From assembly GCF_018143015.1 (NCBI RefSeq), contig NC_054754.1:23796758-23860757 (forward strand): a DNA stretch of 64,000 nt. Direction: 5' to 3'. Source of the stretch: Lytechinus variegatus. Lineage: Eukaryota > Echinodermata > Echinoidea > Temnopleuroida > Toxopneustidae. This document shows positions 43,986 to 56,300 of this stretch, piece after piece. Position numbers and translations under genes: made by a program. Every line of letters starts with the position of its first letter. Positions within the stretch are counted from its first letter, which is position 1. The notes under the pieces were generated by a model. That model was given only the letters and a program-made list of their open reading frames with translations. It was not told the DNA's origin and ran no database searches.

Positions 43986-44885
43986 AATATTTTGGGACTA
44001 TTATTGCAGCTACATAATTATAGGGATAAAACCATTGAAGGACCTACCACATTATAGGAGCTGCTATAATTATGGACACTTTGCATAGGTCCATTTATAT
44101 ACTATCATGACTATGTATAAAGGCGATTCACCAAACGACTCGGTAAATTCTTGAGAGAAATTACGTTTTTGTCTCACTAGAATAGTGATAAATTATATAA
44201 TTCCCAATTTAAATTACGCTTTTGCTCAGTTTCTTTCTGAGCAATTTTATACCAGAAAGGTTCATCAGTCACTCGTGAAACCATTTACTTAAGCACATGC
44301 AGCTTTTTGAAACGCCCACCCGGAATCTAGTAAGAATTCCCGCTTCGAATGGTCTAGCAGAGTACGCAAGGGGAAAAAAAATGAAAGGAAAAGGCTGTTT
44401 AGAATATCATTCCATACAATTCAACTTTGGTTCAACTTTCGAATCTAAAATCATGGATAAGTTTAGACACTATAGTAGACGGGCTAATAGGCCATGTTCA
44501 AGACCTGGAAGAGTCGTTAAGTACAATTTTTTTTTATCCATGTTCAAGATGGTTATTGAAGTAAATTCAGCTTGGTTGCCACCTTGGCAACCTTGAGTAT
44601 TTTTTAAAAAAAATTAGCCTAATTAGCATGATCATCTAATTAGAATATATACAATATACAATATGCTACTACTCTTAAACCAGAAAGACTGAAAACAGAA
44701 ATAATCTTATTTTTCTAAGAGCTCTTGTGACGAAGAATCGATTCGTGACAATAATTTTATTTCTAAAGTTATGCAATTATCGTAATCAGCCTAATGAGCT
44801 AATTAGCATAAAGTGTAAAATAAGTGTATATGTATATGTGAATGTCTATCAAGAATTTTTATTTATTTTTTTAAACAAGTTCACA
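43986..44885. other. No gene seen
   Basis: A plus-strand open frame near 44297-44596 has no recognisable domain and is probably non-coding. Confidence 0.4.
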
Positions 44886-45700
44886 CCTAGTTACCAATAA
44901 TGCATATAGCATTTCCATTTATTCGAAAGTAGGATAAAGGAGCATTGTGGATTAAATGCCTTGCTCACAGGCATAGCTGCCGCGGCCAGGGATCGAACCC
45001 CAGACTTTTTCATGTATGATGGGGTGTCCAAACTTCGCGCACTTTTCAAAATATTCATCAGGCTTGATTTTGTCCACAAATTATTCATAATTTATACAAA
45101 ACCAATTCAAGAAATAGTTACCACATTGACGGCAAGATCGTAAACTATAAAATCATGGACGAAAATGTAAAGTAGGTCACGGGGTTTCGCCGGTATCGCG
45201 ATCTCAAAATTCTATTCCGATCGGCGAATGCGGGCTGTGCTGGAAAACCGTTCAGAAAAAGTGTGACCTAACTTCGCGCACCAAAGCTTTTGTGGAGATT
45301 TAAACAAAAACTCAAGCTCAAAAAGTGAAATATTTATATCAGATTGATGGCAAAATGCTATGGAATCGGTTAGTACCACATTTAACTCACATTTTTTATG
45401 ATTTCTGCTTGTAAAATGGTGATATCGTGATGCTTGTTGCTTTCTTCAAAACGGGCGCTAACGGTGACAAATTTGCCGATCTTTTGCCAATATTATCATG
45501 AATACTGGACTTATCCTAAAGAAACTTTCAGCGAAGGGTAATTGTAGGTCGCTTTTCACATTGATGATATCAGATTTTAAGGATATTGGCTAGTTTTGGA
45601 GATAATGACCGTCCGCGAAGTTTGGACACGCGCGAAGTTTGGACTCACTGCCATATAGCCAGGCGCCTTAGACCACTCGGCCACGGCACCTCCACAATAC
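44885..45700 (-). mobile_element. tRNA-derived SINE interrupted by a MITE
   Basis: On the minus strand the 5' part (45700-45656) reads GGAGGTGCCGTGGCCGAGTG then GTCTAAGGCGCCTGG, resembling the acceptor and D arm of a Leu/Ser-type tRNA. The 3' part resumes at 45014 with CATGAAAAAGTCTGGGGTTC and GATCC (B box), then GCAAGGCATTTAATCC. The MITE at 45017-45653 splits it in the anticodon/variable region. Confidence 0.7.
45017..45653. mobile_element. MITE inserted at TA, GTCCAAACTTCGCGC ends
   Basis: The left end has TGTCCAAACTTCGCGCAC. The right end has GCGCGAAGTTTGGACTCA plus a second direct copy (GCGAAGTTTGGACACG). TA lies at both junctions (45015-45016, 45654-45655). The interior has a further CTAACTTCGCGCACC at about 45268. 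No coding. Confidence 0.75.
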
Positions 45701-45944
45701 GTAAACAATGCAGCCCCATACGGTTTTGTATGGCGAGGAATTCATTCATGACATTATTTTTTCCATTTTAACCAATCTATTCGCTGTAATTTGCATAAGT
45801 AGCGTAATGCGCTGATATACGTGTAATATATATATTTTCGTAAGAAAACACAATATGTAGGAGTGATAAATTATGCAATTAGGGAGACAGAGAAGGAAGA
45901 GAAATGTGAGAAACCTATAATACGAAAGCGTTCACATGTTATCG

Positions 45945-46690
45945 ATTTGTCAAGATGGGGAGATACATTATCTCAACGAGTCGACATAAAATCTTGTATT
46001 AAAGTAAACATGGTGAGATTATCTCTTCAAGTGGACATATAAAACATTGAGGCCCGAATTCACAAAGGTGGTTTTTTTAAACCCACGGTTGAATCCACGG
46101 TTTGTGCAGATTTCCTTTGTAAAATTACGCTTAATTTAGCGCGTATCGGGCGCGTGTGTGAAAAATGTCCAATACTGATGCGCGCTTTTGTCACAGTGCG
46201 CCAAATTGACGCCTGTTGCCGTGGTTATCAACGCTATTTATTCATGAGTCCACTCTTCAAACAGTGGACTCATGAATTAAATAGCGTATCTAACCATGGT
46301 AACAGGCGTCAATTTGGCGCACTGTGACAAAAGCGCGCATCAGTATTGGACATTTTTTATACACGCGCCCGATACGCGCTAAATTAAGCGTAATTTATTT
46401 AGGAAATCTGCATAAACCGTGGACTCAACCGTGGGTTTTCAAAACCACCTTTGTGAATTCGGGCCTGAATGTCAAAATGGCACGATATGTTATCTCACCA
46501 AGTTGACATATGAAAAGGTGTATGTCAAAATGGTGAGACAAGTCGACTTATGAAAAAAATATATATCAACTTGGCAAGTATACACATCTCGCCAAGTTGA
46601 CATAAATGCAATTATTTTTACTTGGCGGGATAAATTATGGTGAGATAAATTATCTCACCATCTCGACAGTTCGATGTCATTTTAAAGCTT
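45945..46690. repeat. Dispersed minisatellite of GGTGAGATNATCTC / GTCGACATA words
   Basis: Recurring words TCTCACCAAGTTGACATA, GTCAAAATGGTGAGA and TCGACTTATGAAAA before and after the 46051-46465 palindrome. Similar text is at 61800-61945. Confidence 0.6.
46051..46465. mobile_element. 415-bp near-perfect palindromic MITE
   Basis: GGCCCGAATTCACAAAGGTG at the left is complemented at the right end, and the inverted match continues to a small loop near 46258 (AGTCCACTCTTCAAACAGTG). TGA flanks both sides (46048-46050 and 46466-46468). A right-half copy is at 59733-59984. Confidence 0.85.
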
Positions 46691-46694
46691 CGTA

Positions 46695-47190
46695 TTATAG
46701 ACAATTAGACAATGAACTGATAGAGTATCTCGCCATGCTTTTCAGTCATACAAACTCAACAAGTACGAAGAAGAAAAAACAGTACGGATACATATATTTT
46801 TTTTATATTTCATACTTCTATACTTTTATTACAATTATTGCATTCCATAAAAGCAACTTAATACATGTAATAAACATAAAAGCCACTTCCCATTGGTTTT
46901 TGCCAACATGCAAACAGACAAAAATCTATCACCGTGATTAGTCTTCAAAGGAGAAGATCACTCTGACAAAAGAAATTGTTCTGAAATTACCCTAAATGAT
47001 AGTTTTACAAAACGTACGGCCATGATCTTAAAACAAAGAAAAAAAGAACTTATTGCATGACTCATGAAACGTAATGCACATAATATTATTTTAACAATTT
47101 TTTTTATTCATTATGCAGTTTGCAGAAGGAAGCAGAATGGCGCTAAATAAAGAAAGCGGGTGCTCATCGGGCACGGAAAGAGTGGTTTTT
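46695..47190. other. No gene seen
   Basis: AT-rich spacer with T homopolymers, no recognisable coding. Confidence 0.35.
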
Positions 47191-47199
47191 CAGGACAAA

Positions 47200-48005
47200 T
47201 TATCTGATTTGAAGAGAAGGCGAAGAGGCACTCGTTAATACACAAAACAGGTCCTTCTCAGGTGAAAGGGGCAAATAACACGTTCGTGGGGGCACTTTTC
47301 TTAAGTAAAAAGGGCCATTGATACGAGAAAGGGCACTTACAAGAAGGCAAAGGGGCGCTTGCTAACGGCATAAAACGATCCTTCTCAGGTGGAAGGGACA
47401 CAGGGCATGTTCGTGAGGGGCACTTTTCTTGGATAAAAAGGGGCACCGATTAGAGAAAAAGGCACTTACAAGAAGGCAAGGGAGCACTAGCTTATGGAAG
47501 CAAAACCGTCAAAAACACGGATATACGTCGTGTCGTAATTCATTTTACTACACGACGTAAATAATTACGTCGTGTAGCAATTCGAATTACAACACGACGT
47601 AAATAATTACGTAGTGTAGTAATTCGAATTACTACACGACGCAATTCCGAATTACTGCCCAACGATTTAATGTCATGACGTAAATTGAATTAGTCTCGCT
47701 ACATCAAATAATTAAGGTCGTGTAGTAATTCGAATTACTACACGACGTATATCCGTGTTTTTGACGGTCTCCTGCTTCCATACTAGCTCAGACACAAAAC
47801 GAATCCTTTTCAGGTGAAAGGGGCACAGAACACGTTCGTGAGGGGGGGGGGGGGTTGGGGGTAAAATTTGGCAGTGATACGAGATATGGCACTTGCTAAC
47901 ACATGAAACGGATCATTCGCAGGTGAAAGGGGCACAGGACATGTTGGTGAGCAGCATTTTTCTTGGGTAAAAGGGGCACTGAAACTAAGCCTATCTAAAA
48001 ACTTT
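47200..48005. repeat. Tandem repeat of about 125-130 bp units, interrupted by a palindrome
   Basis: Units with GGGCACTTACAAGAAGGCAA, CCTTCTCAGGTGAAAGGGGC, ACACGTTCGTGAGGGG and CACTTTTCTTGG themes begin near 47215, 47340 and 47465 and resume after 47790. Minus-strand frames through it are repeat translation. Confidence 0.7.
47494..47781. mobile_element. 288-bp palindromic element built from CGTCGTGTAGTAATTCG words
   Basis: Ends ATGGAAGCA and TGCTTCCAT, with subterminal CCGTCAAAAACACGGATATA inverted at the right. The interior repeats TACTACACGACGTAAATAAT and inverse forms. ACTAGCTT (47486-47493) and ACTAGCTC (47782-47789) flank it, an 8-bp duplication with one mismatch. It is inserted in the 47.2-48.0 kb tandem repeat. 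Confidence 0.75.
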
Positions 48006-48009
48006 ATGG

Positions 48010-49127
48010 TAAACAAAATGTAAAACACTTAAAAATTAGGAGCGTGTATGATGAGTGTTATGACTCCAATAAGTGACTCCAACTCTAAAGTATATAATGT
48101 TCAGATGACATTTATTTAAGTTCGTGGAAGATGTACATAGACATATAAATAAAAAAAACAAATAACTATTCTACACTACCAGGCCCTGTCACTGCATTGA
48201 GCATTACCACAGACCAACCCCCTGTACCAGAGAGAGTTAGATTGACAGTTACCTGTAGACCAATCAGAGCATGTTTAGATCACTCACGCCTTAAATTGTT
48301 ACACCCCAGAACTGATGATGTAAAAAGATGTCTTGATTATTAGAGATATACATAGACACATATATACAGAGAAATAGATGACAAGACGGACATATTTCTG
48401 AATATTTGTTTCCATTGCCTTATGTTCTATTTGATACTACATTCATGTCTGGTCAGAACATTGGAACCTTAATAAATAATTCATGGTCTAACTGAACTGT
48501 ATTGCTCTCTCCAGGGTTTCTTCATTTATACTTCCCATATACTTCCCTAAATCATTACCGATCCCGAGCACAACATAGGCCTGATGAAGGTCCGATGAAC
48601 GGTCGAAAGCTGCCTATTATATAAAACATTCATTGTAATCATTTTTTAAGTGGATGGGCAATGGTGTATGTAGTTTTAACCCCCTTCTTTTTGCTTGGCA
48701 GAAAATTTGTGTATGATACCCCCAGGCTCATTGACTGCTCCCCCCCCCCTGCTCCAGCTCATTAGTAAATACCCCATCCGCCCCGGTAAAAGGAAGGTGT
48801 ATTGATTCAAGATGAGTGTAAAATGGAAAATCTAGAAAATTAATTGACTCTTTAACGCCAGCTTTTCTCGATTTCTTACTCCATTAAAATTTATAGCTGA
48901 GCAAAAAGGGTTGTTAGTGCCTTTTCTCCATGTGGTGGTGATTTTATCGTCGGGGAAAAGAGATCGAAGCGCTACAAATTCACCGTCATCTTTCTCGTAA
49001 ATTTGCAATCCAATAATCAATCCATTTAACATTTACTATTTGCCATGATAGGTTGGGTGATTTAAAACATGAATTTTTGAATTTTTCACTCTTCTCACTT
49101 ACAATCGTTACCAAAAATTATCAGAAG
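48010..49127. other. Upstream region of the EGF-like gene
   Basis: No gene recognised. At 48581-48608 a CTGATGA...GAAA pair recalls a hammerhead core (see findings). A poly-C run is at 48741-48750. No clear TATA box was seen near the first exon. Confidence 0.4.
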
Positions 49128-49191
49128 ATGGCCAGAAATTTATCAATATTGGAATGTGTCATTCTTATTTGTCTTCTCATTTTTGCTTATG
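49128..49191 (+). CDS. Secreted EGF-like protein, exon 1 (signal peptide)
   Basis: Encodes residues 1-21 plus the first base of codon 22, MARNLSILECVILICLLIFAY, a hydrophobic stretch typical of a cleavable signal peptide. It ends at TATG|GTGAGT in phase 1. The next supported exon (57110) starts in the matching phase and completes a Gly codon. A lone signal-peptide exon followed by phase-1 domain exons is the usual design of secreted modular proteins. It is short, so its identification depends on the splice phase and hydrophobicity. Confidence 0.6.
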
Positions 49192-51154
49192 GTGAGTATT
49201 GGTTTTATTTCATTTATTTTATACAATAACAGCAAAACAGATACAGATTTTACCTCTCAAAAAACATTATGAAAAATAAAAACATTTGGAACATACCAAT
49301 TTAATACACATAGTTAAATAATCTTCGATAATCATCTCAACACTGACTCAGCAATTACCTCAAACAGACGAGGTTATGGAGGTATTGTCATGACATGAAA
49401 ATAAAAAATTTGGTAAAGTTTTATCTTCTCTTTGTCTTATGTTATTTAATTTTATCCCTATTTTCAATTTCTCTTTTAAATAAGAAAATAAGACTGTGAT
49501 TTCTTTATCAAGACCAAGTGAATTTATCTCCAAAATCAATTTTTAAATGCTCCATAATGCAATGAATATTATAAAATCGAAATCAGTATTTTCCAATGTT
49601 AATAAATAGCTCATTGTGATTACAATTTCAGTATGGAAGACTTTTCAAATAAAATATTCGACAAAAGTAAAAAGTGATTTGTTTAACTCCCAGTAAAAAA
49701 ATACATGATTTATGACTTTTTCAAAATTACAATTTAAAAATAAATTAATATTGATTATTTTCCACTTGTAAAGGTTTTCCTGGGGAAGTAAATTAAGTAG
49801 TTATTTGAAACTAAATTCTCGAAGTCTATTATCGTCAATCTTTATTAAAAAGCGTCTGAAAACGTGTGATCAAATGATATCAACAGCCTAAGTTGCTAAC
49901 CAAAATTGACATAGTATATCAAAATATGGTAATCTATTACCAAAAAAGCATTCTATTATATTGTTTACTGCTTAAGTCATATATACTTTTTGTTGTTGAC
50001 AAACATAAATGGTAACGTATTATTGCTACACGTATTTACAACATTTTATAACCATGCATTTGGTATTGATATTTGTAATTTACTAAAATAAAACACAAAC
50101 ATTCACTTTACTTTTTCTAGTGGTTAACGTATTTGAAATAATTTCTGCACTCTTGAAAGATCCATTTTGAAAAATATCACTGAGGAACAAAATACTGACT
50201 TTGAACCAAAAATGTTCAATTTCTTTCCAAGGGAGATAATGTCATTGGCAGGATCAAACAAATTCCATATCCACTTTAATCTAAAACTTAACATTTGATT
50301 TTTTATGTGAGTCATACTAATTTCTCCATATACATAACTATCTTTTAACACCGCTCTCTTTATTTTTCAAGTATTGATTTCCCAAATGAAATTTAAAATA
50401 ATCTTATTCAATTTATTCAAAAATTTGTCTGTTATAGAATCTGCAATAATCAAAGAAATAACTTGGCTCAATCCTTAACAAAATTAGCCAAATTCTTATT
50501 TTCCAACTGTGAAGAATATTTTGTAATTTTGATTACCTATTTACCCAATCATTTTCAGAGCCAATTCATTACCCATACCAAGCAAACAATTACTCATCTA
50601 TTTCTTAGATGTTAATATGTAATTTCATTTTGGAACGAAGTTCACGAGTGGTTAAAGGCCAAGCATATTACTAGTACACAATTCAGTGACATTGAAATTT
50701 GTTTTGGAGTTATAACCCTCAATAACTTTCATGTTACCAATATTACTGTGTTGTTTGCAAAATGTTTCATTTATTCATGTAAATACAAAAATATCAAACC
50801 CACTTTTGCTCATTTATTTTTGGTTAGGAAAAAATCGAAACAACCGAGAGAATAATTGTTTTTAAACGTAATATGATGGACTTGCATTGAAAAAAAACAA
50901 AACATTTTGTATACAAAATGAACTATTCATTTGAATTTGTTTGAAATGTATGCTATTTTTTTCAATTACAATGTATCTGTGCCTGTCATACTTATGTATG
51001 GAATGAGTCGAGAAATAAAAAAAAACTTAAATAAAGAAAATAAATATCCATACCAATAATGACCTAAATACTTCACAGGTTTGTCAGACCATGAAAAATT
51101 ATGTTTAGAAATATTTTGTATTCTCTCAAGTAGTTTTGCAATTGTACGATTGTG

Positions 51155-51262
51155 CAGGTGCGGATCCAGGATTTTTAGAAAGGGTGCACATTTTCCAGAG
51201 AAAAAATCTGACAAGCAAAAAAAGGGGGGCAGGCTATGCCCCCCCCCCTGGATCCGTCAGTG
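51155..51262. mobile_element. 108-bp hAT-like element, CAGGTGCGGATCCAGG end
   Basis: The left end CAGGTGCGGATCCAGG is matched inverted by CCTGGATCCGTCAGTG on the right. CGATTGTG is repeated exactly at 51147-51154 and 51263-51270. The interior is AAAAGGGGGGC and a C-run. Confidence 0.8.
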
Positions 51263-52299
51263 CGATTGTGTGATCGAAAGAACTCAGAAAAGAGTGAAAA
51301 CACGAAAGAGTATAACCTCACTCTTTCCCATGAACTCTGCTAATTTCAAGATTAAAAAAAGGGGGGTCCTCAACTCTTCGTCCTCACTCAGTCCGATTTC
51401 TATTTTGCTCCTATTTTTTTCCGTCTGGGAGCTTCCTTCTTGACAACATTATCTTGATATGATCTGCCCCTGTTTCCTTTTATGCTTCTCGATTTTATGT
51501 TTTTGATCATATATATCCTTTAAAAAATCTTTTTTTTATCATTTATTTCAATAAGAACTAACATGAAATACAAAATATTATTTTTACCTGATTGGTTGAA
51601 ACGGGGAATTAACCGTCTTTTGGTTGTAAGGTAGATATTTACCTTTATTATTTTTTTTAACCATTCGTATTTTTAGGGACATAAAAAATGCAATCCTGCT
51701 TTTAATGTAGGTTCCATCGCTTTTTTTTCGCAGAAACTTGTTTTTTTCAACTTATTGTGCTTGGTTAATGATTACTTTATCATTTTCCTAGACACATTCA
51801 CTTTGTCAATTGTTCTTTGTTTATCATGTATGTATTGTTACGAATTATTTCAACAATTCTTTGCCTATGTGTATTATTATGAATTGTAAATGAAAACGAG
51901 TCAGAGCGGGAAAAATAAATCCAAATCAAATCAATTGTAATTTGGAATAGAATATGCATAATTGTGAACACTGGCATCAAATATTTTCTTCCAAATAAAT
52001 TCATATAATTAAAAAAAAAACTTTATTTTTTTATTCTGGGTTTACAAAAAGGAAAGTCAACTTTAACGTCTTTCTTGAGAAAAAATATTAAATCAGTAAT
52101 ATTAAAAATCATTTCTCCTTATTATACCTCTTATTTAGCTTTGTTTTTCTTGAACAGCAAACCATGCACTGCACACCTATTTTTTTATTATTATTTTTTT
52201 TTTTTTGGGGGGGATAGATAATGTGCAAAAAATATACACTTGGCTTAATAATCTGGTTATTCATGATGTGCTTAAGACACATTGTACTTTTTAAAGCGC

Positions 52300-52610
52300 T
52301 TACAGCTTTATTATTACGCCGGTCATGGGATTCGATAAGTCATGCCTGCGCACAATGTATGCACTCCTCCACTCCCTGGGGAGTATTCCAGCGAGTCGCC
52401 ATTGGGGCGCACAGAGTACTGGACAAGCCACCTACCGGTTACCTTTCAGGCACCAGGGTAGAGCGTGGGGAAGTGTGGACTGACGCCTTGCCAAAGGGTG
52501 CTATAGGTAGGCAACACTGGGATTCGATGATCACAAGGTGAGAGTCAGAACCACTTCACCCCTGCTCTTCCACTCCTTCAACTGCATGCTCAGAGCAGGT
52601 AACATCAAAA
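52300..52610 (-). repeat. Possible tRNA-derived interspersed repeat
   Basis: GC-richer than its surroundings. On the minus strand, GGTGAAGTGGTTCTGACTCT resembles an A-box region and CATCGAATCCCAGTG a B-box region. The rest, down to about 52300, has no coding sense. Assignment as a SINE is tentative. Confidence 0.4.
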
Positions 52611-52728
52611 ATAGAAAATAAACAATGAAAATTTTAAAAAAATCCTGTCACATTTTTCTCTTTCGTTTTACTTGCTTCCAACATATTGGGTAAATTTAAA
52701 TCAAACTCACAAAGACAAAATACACTTA

Positions 52729-52925
52729 CCGCCCTTTCAAACGGTAAAAAAAGATCGGAATTTGAACGATGATTCCAGTGAAAAATAAGGCTAATTACGA
52801 ATATTCAGCACGTGTGAAACCAAACTAGAACATGATTAGAATCACAAACGCTAATCACAGTCACGATTACAAATATAGCAACCATCATTACAATGATGAT
52901 TCAAGATTCACGCATGAAAACGCCC
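52729..52925. mobile_element. MITE, GCCCTTTCACACG ends, copy 2
   Basis: CCGCCCTTTCAAACGG on the left and ATGAAAACGCCC on the right. TTA is directly repeated at 52726-52728 and 52926-52928. The interior matches 38754-38942. Confidence 0.75.
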
Positions 52926-53086
52926 TTAGTAGAAGCAATGTTGTCTGAGTAAATTGCTTTTTACATATACACACACTGCACAATTTGCCTTTTCAATATG
53001 CAAGGAAAGTTAACCACTTTTCTTGTACTACTTTTTTTTTTAGAACATTGGTATTCAGTGAAGTTTGGTCACAGAAATTTGATTTA

Positions 53087-53225
53087 CTGCCCTTCCACAG
53101 GGTAAAATAATCGTAATTTCAATCATGATTCCAGTAAAAAGTGAGACTAATGGGGGCTAATGACGATTTAAAACACGTGTGAAACCAAACTAGAATCACG
53201 AACGCTCATCACAATCACGAATTCA
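53087..53225. mobile_element. MITE, GCCCTTTCACACG ends, partial copy 3
   Basis: CTGCCCTTCCACAGGGTAAA, ACACGTGTGAAACCAAACTA and AATCACGAACGCTCATCAC align with the other copies. The right terminus is missing or unrecognisable. Confidence 0.6.
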
Positions 53226-53397
53226 AATTCTACTCCGAAAGTGAATTCCACTGAAAGAATGACATTCCTCAGAATATCATCTTTAATGTATTATGCTCTT
53301 AAATATTTTCAAAACAGAAATTTATACACAGACATGATTATAATCGCCAAATTAATTCAGCACAATCTCGGGGTTCCTCCACCCAGGCCATAATCAT

Positions 53398-56300
53398 CGC
53401 ATACATTCGTAATTCCGAAGCTTCGTAATTCCGAAGGTTCGGTTATTCCGAAGGTTCGTATTTCCGAAGGTTCGTAATTCCGAAGGTTCGTCAATCCGAA
53501 AACGAAATAAGGTTCGTAATTCCGAAGGTTCGTCAATCCGAAAACGAAATAAGGTTCGTAATTCCGAAGGTTCGTTAATCCGAAAACGAAATAAGGTTCG
53601 TAATTCCGAAGGTTCGTCAATCCGAAAACGAAATAAGGTTCGTTAATCCGAAAACGAAATAAGGTTCGTTAATCCGAAAACGAAATAAGGTTCGTCAATC
53701 CGAAAACGAAATAAGGTTCGTTAATCCGAAAATTAAATAAGGTTCGTATTTCCGAAAATGAAAAATTATTCATTTTGGTAACAAAAACGGTGTTGTCATT
53801 ACAAGATTACACGATATTATGCAATGACGATCAATGATACATGCATGTGTTGTGGCCAAAAGCATGTATTTCATTAAGAATAGGCGCCCTGATCAAGCAT
53901 AGGCTAATTTCGATTTTATCTGAGCAATTGCTGCCTATATAAGCAAATGGTTTAAAGATGCAGGGATCAAGTGGGTTGGTCGCGTGCGAGTAACCTCTAG
54001 ATTATAGGATTTGTATTGGAGGGGATGTCATTTTCAATAACAGCTTCTGCTGGTAATAAAAATAAAAATAATACTATAATAATGATCCTTGTGAGATGTT
54101 GAAAGCGCGAATCGCAAGCTCAAACTAGTAGACATTTCATGTAACAAGACGTGAACTTAAACATTCTGAGCAGTTTTTTTAATCGTGAGAAAGATGTGTA
54201 TCTTTCTAAAGAATTAAATAAAGGGCGAGCTGATATCTCACGAACTAAATAACGAGAGCGCAAACCGCAAGCTTAAAATTTGTGATATTCCACTTGAAAA
54301 CTGGACATTTTATATTTTTTGTAACCAGGAATAGAATGAGTTCCTCAATAAACAATACTTGATGCGAGCGAGAAACGTGAGCCAAAATTTTCCGATTTTC
54401 CAACCTGAAAACTGGACATTCTAAGCATTCTTGTAAAAAAAATAATAGCTGGGAGAACAGTTTTCAGAACTGAAGTGGCTTCACTGGGTAAATAATATAT
54501 ATATCATTATTATTATAGGCCTACATGAAATTTCCAAAAGTTTGAGCACGTGATTCGCTCGCAACATCTCACAAGGATGCCCTTTTAACAGTAATTGACC
54601 AAAAAGGCGAATTTTACATCTTCAGATTTGATTTCTTTCCCCCCAAACAGCTTGTTCGCTACGCTCGCAGAAATGAAACGTAAACATATAATTTATCAAT
54701 CAGTGATCACTTAAATTTTTTTGCTCAATTCAATTACTACAAAACACACAACCTCTTTACACAGATGATAATCTCATGGTGAAAATATACGTTTGCACCC
54801 AATTGCCCCTATTGGCCCCTTTATTTGCTTTGCCCCCCCCCCCCCCCCCCCCCCTAGAACAAGGCTATGGTTCAAGGAAAATATATTCCGCCGCCACTGG
54901 TTGAAACACGCATCGTCTTCATGGCTAAATGCAAAAAGTTCTTCAAATGTCCCCTTTAGATCAAGTCAGAGCTTATATATTAAAAATTTCTGTTTGCGAT
55001 CTTGCTCGCAGTTATTATCTAAATTTAGTTACATAGGCATCTCGTTTTGAAGATCACAAACATATTGCCCATCACATAAAAAAAAATATATAGCTCGCGC
55101 TCGCATTATTTAAAAAGGGTTTATCATGTTATTACATATTTACTTTATTTTACAAGTATAAAGCTAATTATTGACTGTTTCAAAGAAACAAAAATCAACT
55201 TTAAGCTGCCGATCGAGGAAAATGTGGCTGAAAAAAAATATTGCCCCCCCCCCCATTTGGATCCGCCGGGAGGGAGGCAGGGGGCACTTGCACCCCAAAA
55301 ATGAAATAAAAAACAGGGAAATGAATATTTTCCAAAATGGGAAAGTTCCTTTTCAAAAATAGATATGCCGTTTTTCGTGTTTTTTCGAAAAAGAATACTC
55401 TTTTTAAAGTATACAAGTTAAGTTTTCAGGCTGGAATATTGCAAATTTTCAGTTTGCGCTTCGCAATCTCATTCGATTGGTGAAATATACATCCTAAAGA
55501 GGTCACTAAATGCTTTCTTTAACAGGTTCATTTTCTGGTCAGTATGTTTAAGCTGCGTTTTGCGCTCGTGTTAATTTTTTAGTTAGATGCACATCTTTTT
55601 AATGACAACAGAAATCTGCTCGGATTTTTAAAAACTTATTTTCATTTTTTATTGAAATACCCTAAAGTTTTAGCTTGTGATTCACGCTCGCATCACCTCG
55701 CAATTATGCCATTTTAAGAATAATTGACCCCAAAAAACGTTTTACAACTTCACCTTTGAATTTGTTTTACCAAGCCGCTCGCTCATTACACTCTCTCCCG
55801 AAAAATAAAGCCTAAACATACGTTTTGCCATAATAAGAAATCACTTCAAAAAAGGTTTTTCTCTACTTAATCACTATCAAACACACAATGACTTCAAGCA
55901 GATGATAATCTTAAGGGGAAAATATCACCAAAGTGTCCATTTTGACGTATGAGTTTCAAACTTTGGCTTTACCCCCCAAACGAAAATTCGTTCGGCCGCC
56001 CTTGCCTTCCCATCCTCATAACAATCATGACAATTGAACGGCCCCCCTTTGCCTCTGCCTCTGCTTTCCCGGTTTTCATTTTTCGGATTAACGAACCTTA
56101 TTTTGTTTTCGGATTAACCGACCTTATTTTGTTTTCGGATTAACGAACCTTATTTCGTTTTCGGATTAACGAACCTTATTTCGTTTTCGGATTAACGAAC
56201 CTTATTTCGTTTTCGGATTAACGAACCTTCGGAACAACGAACCTTATTTCGTTTTCGGATTAACGAACCTTCGGAACAAGGAACCTTATTTCGTTTTCGG

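Noticed and set aside
44297..44596. 99-aa host gene
   Set aside because: No recognisable domain, no splice or promoter support, and composition like surrounding non-coding DNA.
47258..48028. Cysteine-containing minus-strand peptides with CP-S motifs
   Set aside because: Translation of the 125-130 bp tandem repeat; stops interrupt the other units.
53357..53620. Repetitive protein with LRNYEPYFVFGLTN repeats
   Set aside because: It is a translation of the foldback arm minisatellite; the same words are non-coding in the other copies and frames differ.
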